DNA of 35,246 nt. Source: Candidatus Fusobacterium pullicola. GTDB lineage: Bacteria > Fusobacteriota > Fusobacteriia > Fusobacteriales > Fusobacteriaceae. Below the pieces are notes generated by a model, which saw nothing but the letters and a program-made list of their open reading frames with translations, ran no database searches and had not been told where the DNA came from. Within the stretch, counting starts at the first letter, position 1. Each line of letters begins with the position of its first letter. The translations under genes and the position numbers were made by a program. Positions 8,128-16,373 of this stretch are shown one piece after another. The stretch spans positions 1 to 35,246 of the forward strand of contig JAHLFN010000011.1 in the NCBI GenBank assembly GCA_018883725.1. Direction: 5' to 3'.

Positions 8128-9598
8128 CTTTCAATGGATGAAGTGTTGTTCCTTTGCAGTTTCTTATCCTTCGGCTTATGTATCTATTAAAATTGTAGCC
8201 CATACAAAATATTCCTATCTCTCTTAAAACACTTCTTTTACCTCGCACTTTTAACTTTCTCAATTTCATATCTTCTTTTAAAACTGCGAAAGCTCCTTCA
8301 ACTTGAATACTTCTATTTAATCTCAAACGTTTTCCATATTCGCTTGAAATATTTTCTTTTGATTTATCTGATAGTATTCTGAATCTCGCATTGTATTTTA
8401 CTTTTTTCTCTGTTTTAGAATTAAAAAAATAATATATTGTCCCTTTTTTATTCGAATAAAGATAATTTAATTCAAAACCATCTTTTCTAAAAAGTTTATT
8501 TTCTTTAGAATTGTAAATTAAATTTTCAACTCTGTTTAAATCATTTTTAAATTTCCTTGTTTTTGATTTTTCAAAATATATTGGTTTTATATATGAATTA
8601 TATCCATTTTTCTCTAAATATTCATAATTATTGATACTTTCATATCCCGCATCAGCAACTACATTTTTTATATTTAAATTTAAAGCTGATATTTTATCAA
8701 GAAATGGAATTAAAGTTTTTGAATCTGATGGATTTGGAAAAACATCATAAGCACAAATATACTCACTTATGACTCCTATCTGTAAATTATATCCAGGTTT
8801 TAATTGCCCATTTCTCATGTAATCATCTTTCATCCGCATAAATGTAGCATCAATATCAGTTTTAGAGTAACTATTTCTTCCGCGAAAATTAATAAAATGA
8901 TTTGAATATCGTTTATATTTTTCTAAATAATCCATACATTTCTCAAAATATTTCTGTTCTTTAAACTTTCTATGTCCTCTTCCTTTTACAAATTTAATAT
9001 TAATATTAGATAAATAGGAACAAATTTCTAAGAAACTTTCATAATTTTTATTAAAATCATTATTAAAATTTTCGATTAGAAGTTCTATTTTTTTATCTAA
9101 TCTTGAACTATATTTTTCAACAGAACCTCTCCAAACAAAAGAATATCTGTTTGAATATGCCTCAATTTTAGTTCCATCAATATATATGGTATCAGTAGAA
9201 ATATTCTCCATTTCAAAAATTATTTTTAAAAATTGTTCAAACAAATTAGGAAGTAAATGCTCAATTTTGTTTAAAAATCTAGAAATAGTAGAATGATCAA
9301 GAAGAGCCGAATCTTGTAAAAGAAATCTAAATTTGATATTTTCCTGACACGCGAGTTCAATATCTCTAGTAGAATATATTCCTCTGGAATAAGCATAAAG
9401 AATGATAGCAAACATTCTAATAGGATGCACCTTAGTTTTGTAAGAAAATACTTGCAAAAGTATAGAAAAATCCATTTCCTCCAAAATGGCGCTAAGTTTT
9501 CTTACAGGGTCATCATCAGAAATTTGATATTGTAAAAGATTAAAAATTTTAGGTTGAATTAAATTAAAATACATGTTATTATTAGTTAGGTTTGACAT
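8120..9598 (-). CDS. IS1182-family DDE transposase
   Basis: A 492-residue transposase. The N-terminal part (about 55-115) is the DUF772-type region, with HPIRMFAIILYAY and LDHSTISRFLNKIE. The likely catalytic triad is D141 in YIDGTKIEA, D316 in VVADAGYES and E434 in IQVEGAFAVL. The C-terminal KLRKLKVRGK...REIGIFCMGYN segment is typical for the family. There is no good ribosome binding site. A TACAAT -10 ends only six bases before the ATG, so the message may be leaderless. The frame is uninterrupted and appears functional. An alternative start at codon 9 also lacks a ribosome binding site. Confidence 0.92.
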   Translation of the reverse strand: MSNLTNNNMYFNLIQPKIFNLLQYQISDDDPVRKLSAILEEMDFSILLQVFSYKTKVHPIRMFAIILYAYSRGIYSTRDIELACQENIKFRFLLQDSALLDHSTISRFLNKIEHLLPNLFEQFLKIIFEMENISTDTIYIDGTKIEAYSNRYSFVWRGSVEKYSSRLDKKIELLIENFNNDFNKNYESFLEICSYLSNINIKFVKGRGHRKFKEQKYFEKCMDYLEKYKRYSNHFINFRGRNSYSKTDIDATFMRMKDDYMRNGQLKPGYNLQIGVISEYICAYDVFPNPSDSKTLIPFLDKISALNLNIKNVVADAGYESINNYEYLEKNGYNSYIKPIYFEKSKTRKFKNDLNRVENLIYNSKENKLFRKDGFELNYLYSNKKGTIYYFFNSKTEKKVKYNARFRILSDKSKENISSEYGKRLRLNRSIQVEGAFAVLKEDMKLRKLKVRGKRSVLREIGIFCMGYNFNRYISRRIRNCKGTTLHPLKAV

Positions 9599-9604
9599 AG
9601 GTAT

Positions 9605-9633
9605 ATTGTATTAGAAATTTGAAAAAATTTCGA
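9605..9633 (-). promoter_or_regulatory. Weak transposase promoter, possibly giving a leaderless mRNA
   Basis: Minus strand: -35 TCGAAA (9633-9628), 17-base spacer, -10 TACAAT (9610-9605). The A of the transposase ATG at 9598 is seven bases beyond the -10, the usual start point. No Shine-Dalgarno sequence is present. Confidence 0.45.
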
Positions 9634-9657
9634 GTACTTTATACCTTTTTTTTATGT

Positions 9658-9693
9658 AAAAAAAAGCTAAAGAGATAAAAAATCTCTTCAGCT
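9658..9693 (-). terminator. Inward-facing terminator inside the IS1182 element, upstream of the transposase
   Basis: Minus strand: AGCTGAAGAGAT (9693-9682), short T-rich loop, ATCTCTTTAGCT (9676-9665) with one mismatch, then eight T (9665-9658). It would stop transcripts that enter from the activator gene before they reach the transposase. It also serves as the first terminator after that activator gene. Confidence 0.8.
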
Positions 9694-9717
9694 AAATTCA
9701 AAAGTTTGGGCTATTTA

Positions 9718-9736
9718 AATTTGCAACAGCCCCTTT
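9718..9736 (-). repeat. Right terminal inverted repeat of the IS1182-family element
   Basis: AATTTGCAACAGCCCCTTT is the exact inverted copy of 7966-7984. The stop codon of the upstream activator gene (9737-9739) directly follows, so this copy marks the right border of the element. Confidence 0.85.
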
Positions 9737-11497
9737 CTATAATTTAAACTTTTCAATTTTTCTATAAAGTGTTGCTATTCCAATTCCTAGTTCTTTAGCA
9801 CACATCTCTTTTCCTTCCCTCGATGTTCCATATTTTTTTAAACTTTCTTTTATCATCTCTTTTTCTACCGCTTCTAAAGTCAAAGTATTATTTACTTTAA
9901 ATGAGGCTCTTTCTATTGTTTTTTGTTTTTTATTAAGCTTTTCTTCTATCTTCACTACTACTTCATTATCTAAATTGCCAAATTCATCTTGCATATTTAC
10001 TAAATATTCTATAATATTTTCAAGTTCTCTAATATTCCCAGGCCAATTGTAATTTTTTAAAATTTTTAATAAATTTGAATCAACTTTCAATAAACTTTTA
10101 TTAAAAGAGAGACTATATTTTTTTATCAAACTTTCTAATAATATCTCAATATCCTCTTTTCTTTCTCTTAATGGTGGTAATTCAATTTCTAAAACATTTA
10201 ATCTATAATATAGATCTTTTCTAAATTTTCCTTGTTCTATTAAAGAAAGTAAATCAGCATTTGTTGCAGCTATAACCCTAATATTTAAATCTATACTTTT
10301 ATTTGAGCCTAATCTTTCTATCTTTCTCTCCTGTAATACTCTTAAAAGTTTTACCTGTAAACTAAGTGGCATCTCTCCAATTTCATCTAAAAATATAATA
10401 CCATTATTAGCTAGTTCAAATTTTCCTATTCTTCCTTCGCCACTTGCTCCACTAAAGGCTCCTCTTACATAACCAAATAATTCACTTTCTAATAATGTCT
10501 CTGGAATAGCACCACAGTTAATAGCTACAAAAGGATCATTTACCCGATCACTGCAACTGTGTATAGCTTTTGCAACTAATTCCTTTCCTGTTCCGCTTTC
10601 TCCAGTAATTAAAATAGTTGATGGACTGTTAGCAATTTTCTTAATCATTTTTCTAACTTCTTCTATTTTTTTGCTATTACCAATTATATTAAATATATCT
10701 GTTCTTACATCTTCGATATCTTTTTCTTTCATCTCTTTTAATCTATTTTTTCTTATTTTATCAAATAAAAATATCTCATACTCTTTATTCATAAAAGACT
10801 TTAATTTAAATAATTTTCCTTGAACATTTAATCTATTTCCTTCTATTTCTAAAATATATACTTGTTCATTATCTAATTTCTCTCTTTTAGATATTAAGTT
10901 TACTTTTTTTATGGAATATTCTAAATTTTCTTCAATTTTTAATTTCTCTATAGCGCTACTATTAATATCTATAATTTCTCTATTTTCATTTAATATTATT
11001 AAACCTTTATCATAATTATTAATAATATTTTTTAAAATATCTACTCTCTCTCTTTTATCTATTTCTTCTTCAGTTTCAAAAAGTTTACTTGAAATGAGAT
11101 CACTTATTTGTTCAGTAAATTTTAAGTAAGAATTCATATTTCTTATTAATCTTTCTTTATCTTCCTTCTTGAAACATACTAACCCAATAACTCCAACTAT
11201 TTTTCCTTTATAAAATATTGGAGCAGATATTTCTAACTCTTCAGTACAAATTTCTTTATCTTTACATTTTATACATAAATTATTTTTTCTTGGATCTTCT
11301 ATCACTTGACTTTTCTCTGTTTTAAAAATAAAAGAGTATACTAATCCTTCACATTTTTTCTCTATATTTTTTTCAAAATATCCTGTTCCAGCTATTCTTA
11401 TCAAATTTTCATCTACTATTTCTACTTCACATTGTAATACATTTGCTATTACTTCAACATATTGTTTTATATAATTTTGAATTTTCTTTAGTAACAT
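9737..11497 (-). CDS. Sigma-54-dependent Fis-family activator with sensor N-terminus
   Basis: The 586-residue protein has a GAF-like sensor region (1-140), a PAS-like segment (about 150-245), an AAA+ domain and a C-terminal Fis-type helix-turn-helix (about 555-586). The sensor carries C75-x2-C78-x5-C84, a motif seen in related activators and possibly binding metal or an Fe-S cluster. The AAA+ part has Walker A GESGTGKE (299-306), Walker B IIFLDE (367-372) and GAFSGA (346-351) instead of GAFTGA, a conservative change. The start is placed at 11497 because AAGGAG lies just upstream; an in-frame ATG at 11530 is inside a terminator hairpin. It follows a symporter gene that has a sigma-54 promoter, so it probably activates that gene. 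Effector unknown. Confidence 0.9.
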   Translation of the reverse strand: MLLKKIQNYIKQYVEVIANVLQCEVEIVDENLIRIAGTGYFEKNIEKKCEGLVYSFIFKTEKSQVIEDPRKNNLCIKCKDKEICTEELEISAPIFYKGKIVGVIGLVCFKKEDKERLIRNMNSYLKFTEQISDLISSKLFETEEEIDKRERVDILKNIINNYDKGLIILNENREIIDINSSAIEKLKIEENLEYSIKKVNLISKREKLDNEQVYILEIEGNRLNVQGKLFKLKSFMNKEYEIFLFDKIRKNRLKEMKEKDIEDVRTDIFNIIGNSKKIEEVRKMIKKIANSPSTILITGESGTGKELVAKAIHSCSDRVNDPFVAINCGAIPETLLESELFGYVRGAFSGASGEGRIGKFELANNGIIFLDEIGEMPLSLQVKLLRVLQERKIERLGSNKSIDLNIRVIAATNADLLSLIEQGKFRKDLYYRLNVLEIELPPLRERKEDIEILLESLIKKYSLSFNKSLLKVDSNLLKILKNYNWPGNIRELENIIEYLVNMQDEFGNLDNEVVVKIEEKLNKKQKTIERASFKVNNTLTLEAVEKEMIKESLKKYGTSREGKEMCAKELGIGIATLYRKIEKFKL

Positions 11498-11518
11498 TAT
11501 TTTCTCCTTATTTTGTGT

Positions 11519-11554
11519 AAAAAAGGCCATAGATAAATTAATAATCTACAGCCT
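11519..11554 (-). terminator. Terminator between the symporter and its presumed activator
   Basis: Minus strand: AGGC-TG-TAGAT (11554-11544), nine-base loop, ATCTA-TG-GCCT (11534-11524), with an internal TG/TG mismatch, then six T (11524-11519). It separates the strongly inducible symporter gene from the activator gene, so the activator would be made by read-through or from a promoter I cannot identify. Confidence 0.65.
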
Positions 11555-11587
11555 AAAAAATTCATACAAATATATTTTTTTATATAC

Positions 11588-13027
11588 TTAACTATTTAAA
11601 TTTTGTTCCTTATTATATTTCTCAATATGTTCATCTGTTATTGCAGATGGTGCTGGCGGTACACCCATACTTGATTGAATTATTGCTACCGTAAAAAAAA
11701 CTACAGTACTCACAATTGAACCAAAAACTACAGACATTATTCCATATGGCTCTCCTAAATACTGCCATACAAAAGCAGCTATACTTCCAAATAACAAAGA
11801 TAATTTTCCTGAAGCTACAGTAGACTTTTTATATATCAAGCCAAAAATTAATGATGCAAACGGCCCTGCAGAACGAATTGTAAATGCAAACACTAACAAA
11901 GGAATTACTTGAGTATTTGTTATAGCTATTGCTAATGAAACGGCTCCTACTACAACTATTACAGCTTTTGAAACAAAAACTAAATCTTTTCCAGAAGCAT
12001 TTTTCTTTAAATATCTTTTATAGATATCATTAGTAAATAGTGTTGATACTGCAATCATATTTCCAGAAGCACTTGACATTGTTGCAGCACACACAGCTGC
12101 TAATACAACACCTCCTAAAATAGGAGGACAAAAATTTACTGCAGCTGTTGCCATTGCATTATTTGGGTTAATACCCGGAAATTTTGCCAATGCAACAAGT
12201 CCTATTATTGCCGGTATAAATCCATATACAGCCATTATTATTGCACATAAAAATGAACCCTTTTTAGCCACATGCATATCTTTAGCTGCAAAATATCTTT
12301 GTACAGCTTCTTGCCCTGTTGAGAATGTCATAAAGTACATTAAAATTAATCCTATTATTGTTTTCCATCCAACTTTAGTTAATCCTAATTGTCCTGGAGG
12401 TAATAATGACTTTACATTTTCCCAACCACCTGCATTTTTTACTATTACTGGCATTGCTATTGCCATTCCAACTGTTATAAAAACAATATGAATAATATCT
12501 GTTGCTGTTACGGATACTAATCCACCTAACATTGTATATATAGTTATTATTACACCAGCTAATACTATTGTTTTTCCTAAATCCATTCCTGTTATTGTAC
12601 TAATAATTGTAGAAGTCGCTATTATTTGTACTGCTCCTGCAATAAATCCAGCTATTATTGATAAAATTGTTGCAAAGAGATGTGCACTAGTTCCATAACG
12701 TCTCTCTAATATTTCGGGTATAGTTGTTGCCATAGCTTTTCTAAGATATGGAGCTATAAATGATACTAAAAATATACCTATACCTGAGCAAACTACGTAC
12801 CAACCTGCAGAAAGTCCCCAATCACCATATGCCTTAGCTGCAACTCCAACAGTACTTCCCCCACCAATTTCTGCTGCTGCAAGTGTTCCTGCTAACATAA
12901 ATGGTCCTAAGCTTCTTCCAGCTAATAAATAATCGTCTGCTTCTTTTACTTTTTTTCTTGTTGTACTTATAACTGCTACTGCAACTATAACAGCCATGTA
13001 AAGTAAAATAATTATTGTTGTTGTCAT
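11588..13027 (-). CDS. Sodium:solute symporter (SSF) family transporter
   Basis: A 479-residue membrane protein with about 13 hydrophobic segments. Early SSF hallmarks are the D-D-Y-L-L-A-G-R-S-L-G-P segment (about 30-42), the following A-A-E-I-G-G-G-S-T-V-G stretch, and WYVVCSGIG. A later GQEAVQRYFAAKD segment is typical of SSF proteins. Members take up sugars, amino acids, pantothenate or organic acids with Na+. The substrate cannot be read from sequence. It is preceded by a sigma-54 promoter and followed by a sigma-54 activator gene, so it is probably induced by its substrate or a related metabolite. The ATG has GGAGGG at a good distance. Confidence 0.9.
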   Translation of the reverse strand: MTTTIIILLYMAVIVAVAVISTTRKKVKEADDYLLAGRSLGPFMLAGTLAAAEIGGGSTVGVAAKAYGDWGLSAGWYVVCSGIGIFLVSFIAPYLRKAMATTIPEILERRYGTSAHLFATILSIIAGFIAGAVQIIATSTIISTITGMDLGKTIVLAGVIITIYTMLGGLVSVTATDIIHIVFITVGMAIAMPVIVKNAGGWENVKSLLPPGQLGLTKVGWKTIIGLILMYFMTFSTGQEAVQRYFAAKDMHVAKKGSFLCAIIMAVYGFIPAIIGLVALAKFPGINPNNAMATAAVNFCPPILGGVVLAAVCAATMSSASGNMIAVSTLFTNDIYKRYLKKNASGKDLVFVSKAVIVVVGAVSLAIAITNTQVIPLLVFAFTIRSAGPFASLIFGLIYKKSTVASGKLSLLFGSIAAFVWQYLGEPYGIMSVVFGSIVSTVVFFTVAIIQSSMGVPPAPSAITDEHIEKYNKEQNLNS

Positions 13028-13065
13028 ATTCCCTCCTAAATATATTTTATTATACCTGTATATTT

Positions 13066-13081
13066 AGCAAATTATATGCCA
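13066..13081 (-). promoter_or_regulatory. Sigma-54 (-24/-12) promoter of the symporter gene
   Basis: Minus strand TGGCATATAATTTGCT: the -24 GG and -12 GC are separated by exactly ten bases, which matches the consensus TGGCAC-N5-TTGC closely. The predicted start is near 13055, about 28 bases before the ATG. A TATAAT at 13054-13049 has no matching -35. I could not identify activator binding sites with confidence in the AT-rich stretch 13085-13205. Confidence 0.8.
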
Positions 13082-13210
13082 GTTTTATTCTTTATTTTTT
13101 GTTCTTTTTATAACCAATTGCATCATTTTTAGTAAAAAAACATTATAAAAAAATATAAAAATTCATTTTGAGATTTTTTTATTATAATGATAATAGGATT
13201 TTTAATAAAA

Positions 13211-13248
13211 GATAAAAACTGCATCCAAGACTAATTTGAATGCAGTTT
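13211..13248 (-). terminator. Terminator after frr
   Basis: Minus strand: AAACTGCAT (13248-13240), one mismatch, CAA paired with TTG, loop, then ATGCAGTTT (13224-13216) running into five T. It ends the rpsB-tsf-pyrH-frr transcript and separates it from the sigma-54-controlled symporter. Confidence 0.85.
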
Positions 13249-13258
13249 ATTAAATACA

Positions 13259-13825
13259 TTATACAGTTGTTATTTCTTTTTCTTTTTTAGCAAATAACTC
13301 ATCTATCTCTTTAATATGAGCATCTGTTAATTTTTGAATTTCAGTTTCTAAGTTCTTAACTTCATCTTCAGAAACTGGATTTTCTTTATCTTTTAATAAT
13401 TTTTTAAGATCATTATTTCCATCTTTTCTTATATTTCTTACAGCAACTTTTCCATTTTCAGCTTCAGATTTAGCCATTTTTACATACTCTTTTCTTCTAT
13501 CAGCAGTTAATTCTGGCATTATTAATCTTATAACTTTTCCATCGTTGTTAGGTGTTAATCCTAAGTTAGCTGCAATTATAGCTTTTTCTATTTTAGCTAT
13601 TAATCCTTTATCCCATGGATCGATTACTAGTAATCTTGCTTCTGGAGCAGATACAGATCCTACTTGATTTAATGGCATTTCAGAACCATATTGCTCTACT
13701 TTTATTCCATCTAACATAGAAACATTGGCTCTTCCTGCTCTTATAGATGTGAATTTGTGTTTTGTTGCTTCTACAGCTTTTCCCATTTTTTCTTTACATA
13801 AGCTTACTACTTCTTTACCAGTCAT
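13259..13825 (-). CDS. frr: Ribosome recycling factor
   Basis: This protein works with EF-G to split the post-termination ribosome into subunits. It has 188 residues, close to the family's usual 185. The sequence has the helical first domain with FTSIRAGRAN, the YGSEMPLNQVGSVSAPEARLLVIDPWD segment split over domain II, and IIAANLGLTPNNDGKVIRL followed by the PELTADRRKE hinge. ATG with a strong ribosome binding site. It lies 18 bases after pyrH and closes the rpsB-tsf-pyrH-frr unit with a terminator. In many bacteria uppS is the next gene; here a symporter/activator pair and an IS come first. Confidence 0.97.
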   Translation of the reverse strand: MTGKEVVSLCKEKMGKAVEATKHKFTSIRAGRANVSMLDGIKVEQYGSEMPLNQVGSVSAPEARLLVIDPWDKGLIAKIEKAIIAANLGLTPNNDGKVIRLIMPELTADRRKEYVKMAKSEAENGKVAVRNIRKDGNNDLKKLLKDKENPVSEDEVKNLETEIQKLTDAHIKEIDELFAKKEKEITTV

Positions 13826-13843
13826 AAATTTCCTCCTAAAATA

Positions 13844-14563
13844 TTAATCAGCTATTACTGTTGTTCCTATTTTTTCTCCCATTATTACCTTTTTGATATT
13901 TCCCTCTGTTAAAGAATCAAAAACAATAATAGGAAGTCTATTTTCTCTACATAATGAAATTGCAGTTGCATCCATTACTTTTAAATTTTTATTTAAAACC
14001 TCTGTATAAGTTACAGTTTCATATTTTACTGCATCTGAATATTTTACAGGATCTTTATCATATATTCCATCAACTTTAGTAGCCTTTAATACAACTTCTG
14101 TATTCATCTCAATTGCTCTTAATGCTGCAGCTGTATCAGTTGTAAAATATGGATTTCCTGTTCCTGCTCCAAATATAACTACTCTACCTTTTTCAAGGTG
14201 TCTTTGAGCTCTTCTCTTTATAAATGGTTCAGCTATTTTAGGCATTTCTATAGCTGTAAGTACTCTTGTTTGTACTCCTAACTTTTCTATAGAGTTTTGA
14301 AGAGCAAGAGAGTTAATTACAGTAGCTAACATTCCCATGTGATCTCCTGTTACTCTATCTACCCCTTGAGTTGCTCCAGATAGTCCTCTGAAAATATTTC
14401 CTCCACCTATAACTACTGAAACTTCTACTCCTAAGTCGGCTATTTCTTTTATTTGTCTAGCATATGATGCTATTACATCTGATGAAATTCCAAATTCTTG
14501 CTCTCCCATTAGAGCTTCTCCACTAAGTTTTAATAGAACTCTTTTATAAAATGGCTTCTCCAT
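13844..14563 (-). CDS. pyrH: UMP kinase (uridylate kinase, hexameric)
   Basis: This enzyme phosphorylates UMP to UDP in pyrimidine nucleotide synthesis. It belongs to the amino-acid-kinase fold, not the P-loop NMP kinases. The 239-residue protein has KLSGEALMG at the start (about 12-20), [10 protein letters not shown], the [16 protein letters not shown] stretch, [20 protein letters not shown] and a C-terminal GTTV segment, all typical of PyrH. GGAGGA precedes the ATG. A terminator-like hairpin lies between tsf and this gene, so pyrH-frr may be made at a lower level than rpsB-tsf. I see no convincing separate promoter in the 67-base gap. Confidence 0.97.
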   Translation of the reverse strand: MEKPFYKRVLLKLSGEALMGEQEFGISSDVIASYARQIKEIADLGVEVSVVIGGGNIFRGLSGATQGVDRVTGDHMGMLATVINSLALQNSIEKLGVQTRVLTAIEMPKIAEPFIKRRAQRHLEKGRVVIFGAGTGNPYFTTDTAAALRAIEMNTEVVLKATKVDGIYDKDPVKYSDAVKYETVTYTEVLNKNLKVMDATAISLCRENRLPIIVFDSLTEGNIKKVIMGEKIGTTVIAD

Positions 14564-14586
14564 AGCTCCTCCTAATTTTAATTTTT

Positions 14587-14613
14587 AAAAAAATAGGGAT
14601 GCGGTTGCATCCC
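14587..14613 (-). terminator. Terminator-like hairpin between tsf and pyrH
   Basis: Minus strand: GGGATGC (14613-14607), loop AACC, GCATCCC (14602-14596), then TA and seven T (14593-14587). This is a strong GC-rich stem inside the cluster. It could act as a partial terminator to reduce pyrH and frr relative to rpsB and tsf. Confidence 0.8.
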
Positions 14614-14630
14614 CATTATGCTGTTATCTA

Positions 14631-15524
14631 TTATCCTCTGATTTGAGCTGCAACTTCTTCTGCGAAGTTCTCTTCTTTTTTCTCGATTCCATCTCCAACT
14701 TTATATCTTGCGAAAGATACTACTGTTGAAGGTGCTGCGAATTGAGCAACAGTTTCTTTATTTTCTGCTCTTACATAGATTTGGTCTACTAAACAGTTTT
14801 CTTCATAGAATTTGTTCATTTTTCCAACTAGTATTTTTTCAATTATTTGAGCTGGTTTTCCTTCAGCTTCTAATTGTTTTCTAGCTATTTCTTTTTCATG
14901 CTCTAAGTCAGCAGTTGTAACTTGAGTTTCATTTAAGTATTTAGGATCCATTGCTGCTACGTGCATAGCTATATCTCTAGCTTTAGCTATGTTTGCTTCA
15001 GTAGCCTCTCCAGTTAATTCAACTATAACTCCTAGTTTTCCTCCTAAGTGGCTATAAGTTGCTACGAAACCATCTTTAGATTCAGTTTCGTGGATTCTTC
15101 TGATGTTCATGTTTTCTCCGATTTTAGCTATTAAATCAGTTACTGCTTGAGCAACAGTTTTTCCTGGTTCTATTTCAGCTTCATTTAAAGCTTCAACAGT
15201 TTTTACATTATTTGCAATAGCAATTTCAGCTAATTTCTTTCCGAAATCTTTAAACTCTACGTTTTTAGCAACGAAGTCAGTTTCAGAGTTGAACTCGATT
15301 AATACAGCTCTTTTGTTATCTGCTGATACAGCATCAAAAATTAATCCTTCAGCCGCTATTCTTCCAGCTTTCTTAACTGCTTTAGCAATTCCTTTCTCTC
15401 TTAAGTAGTCAATTGCTTTTTCCATATCTCCATTATTTTCCATTAGTGCCTTTTTACAATCCATCATTCCAGCACCAGTTCTTTCTCTTAGTTCTTTTAC
15501 TAAACCAGCTGTTATTTCTGCCAT
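14631..15524 (-). CDS. tsf: Elongation factor Ts
   Basis: The guanine nucleotide exchange factor for EF-Tu. The 297-residue protein starts with the UBA-like domain, including [18 protein letters not shown] and the [19 protein letters not shown] segment. It has the TDFVAKN motif that contacts EF-Tu near residue 82, then the two core subdomains. It is complete and of normal length. An AT-only hairpin (15535-15555) ends directly next to its ribosome binding site. It follows rpsB by 63 bases and is transcribed with it. The 3' end of its partner gene tuf is present at the right edge of this window. Confidence 0.97.
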   Translation of the reverse strand: MAEITAGLVKELRERTGAGMMDCKKALMENNGDMEKAIDYLREKGIAKAVKKAGRIAAEGLIFDAVSADNKRAVLIEFNSETDFVAKNVEFKDFGKKLAEIAIANNVKTVEALNEAEIEPGKTVAQAVTDLIAKIGENMNIRRIHETESKDGFVATYSHLGGKLGVIVELTGEATEANIAKARDIAMHVAAMDPKYLNETQVTTADLEHEKEIARKQLEAEGKPAQIIEKILVGKMNKFYEENCLVDQIYVRAENKETVAQFAAPSTVVSFARYKVGDGIEKKEENFAEEVAAQIRG

Positions 15525-15534
15525 TTTTTCCTCC

Positions 15535-15555
15535 TAATAAAATTTTATTTTATTA
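15535..15555 (-). promoter_or_regulatory. AT hairpin touching the tsf ribosome binding site
   Basis: Minus strand: TAATAAAAT (15555-15547), loop AAA, ATTTTATTA (15543-15535), a perfect nine-pair stem ending directly before AGGAGG. It could modulate tsf translation or protect the processed end. It could also be chance in AT-rich DNA. Confidence 0.4.
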
Positions 15556-15587
15556 ATTTATGCTCAACGAAATTAGATGAGTAAAAA

Positions 15588-16340
15588 TTACTCAGCTACT
15601 ACTTCTTCCTCTACTACAACTTCTTCTTCAGTAGCAGGAACTTCTACTACTTCTTTACCTTGGTTTCCTTCAATGATTGCGTTAGCCATTACAGATGAGA
15701 TTAATTTTACAGATCTGATAGCATCATCGTTTGCAGGAATTGGATAAGTTATTAAATCTGGATCTACGTTTGTATCGATCATTGCAAATACAGGAATTCC
15801 TAAGTCAGAAGCTTCTTTTATAGCTAGAGTTTCTTTTTTACAATCTACGATAAATACAGCTGCAGGAATTTCTTTCATATCTTTAATTCCGCAAAGGTTT
15901 TTAGATAATTTTGCTAATTCTTTTCTGAAGTTAGCTGCTTCTTTTTTAGTGTAAGCAGTATCTAAAGTTCCATCTGCTTCCATTTGCTCTAACTCTTTTA
16001 ATCTTTCAACTCTTGTTTTGATAGTAGAGAAGTTAGTTAACATTCCTCCTAACCATCTGTTGTTTACATAGTACATTCCTGATCTTTCAGCTTGCTCTTT
16101 TACAGCTTCTTGAGCTTGTTTTTTAGTTCCTACGAATAGAACTTTTCCACCTTGCTCAGCTATTTCTCTCATTACTGCATAAGCTTCTTCGATTTTCTTT
16201 AAAGATTTGTGTAAATCGATTACGTGGATTCCATTTCTTTCTGTGAAGATGTACTTAGCCATTTTTGGGTTCCATCTTTTTGCTTGGTGTCCAAAGTGAA
16301 CTCCAGCTTCTAATAATTGTTTCATTGTTATTACTGCCAT
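15588..16340 (-). CDS. rpsB: Small-subunit ribosomal protein S2 (uS2)
   Basis: The 250-residue protein has family signatures [22 protein letters not shown] at the start (about 6-27), IIDLHKS-like [29 protein letters not shown] and [10 protein letters not shown]. The coiled-coil region E-Q-M-E-A-D-G-T follows, then the [26 protein letters not shown] signature. The C-terminus is a very acidic tail ([13 protein letters not shown]), common in AT-rich relatives. It is the first gene of rpsB-tsf-pyrH-frr, with a strong promoter 110 bases upstream and a folded leader between. S2 is known to autoregulate rpsB-tsf in E. coli; whether the same happens here is inference. Confidence 0.98.
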   Translation of the reverse strand: MAVITMKQLLEAGVHFGHQAKRWNPKMAKYIFTERNGIHVIDLHKSLKKIEEAYAVMREIAEQGGKVLFVGTKKQAQEAVKEQAERSGMYYVNNRWLGGMLTNFSTIKTRVERLKELEQMEADGTLDTAYTKKEAANFRKELAKLSKNLCGIKDMKEIPAAVFIVDCKKETLAIKEASDLGIPVFAMIDTNVDPDLITYPIPANDDAIRSVKLISSVMANAIIEGNQGKEVVEVPATEEEVVVEEEVVAE

Positions 16341-16373
16341 TTTTTCCTCCTAATAGTCTTTTGGTTTTTCTTC

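Larger units (their letters stand above)
7969..9733 (-). mobile_element. Complete IS1182-family insertion sequence
   Basis: About 1.77 kb bounded by inverted repeats that begin GGGGCTGTTGCAAATT, a typical IS1182-family end. The transposase reading frame is full length, so the element looks intact. Between the transposase start and the right end is an inward-acting terminator (9658-9693), and the transposase is followed by its own terminator (8093-8127). No clear target duplication is visible: the left flank is A-rich and the right flank begins TTTCTATA. The right end sits 3-4 bases beyond the stop codon of the sigma-54 activator gene. Confidence 0.88.

Noticed and set aside
13049-13054. TATAAT upstream of the symporter as a sigma-70 promoter.
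   Set aside because: No -35 at 15-19 bases, and it lies at the predicted start point of the much better sigma-54 promoter.
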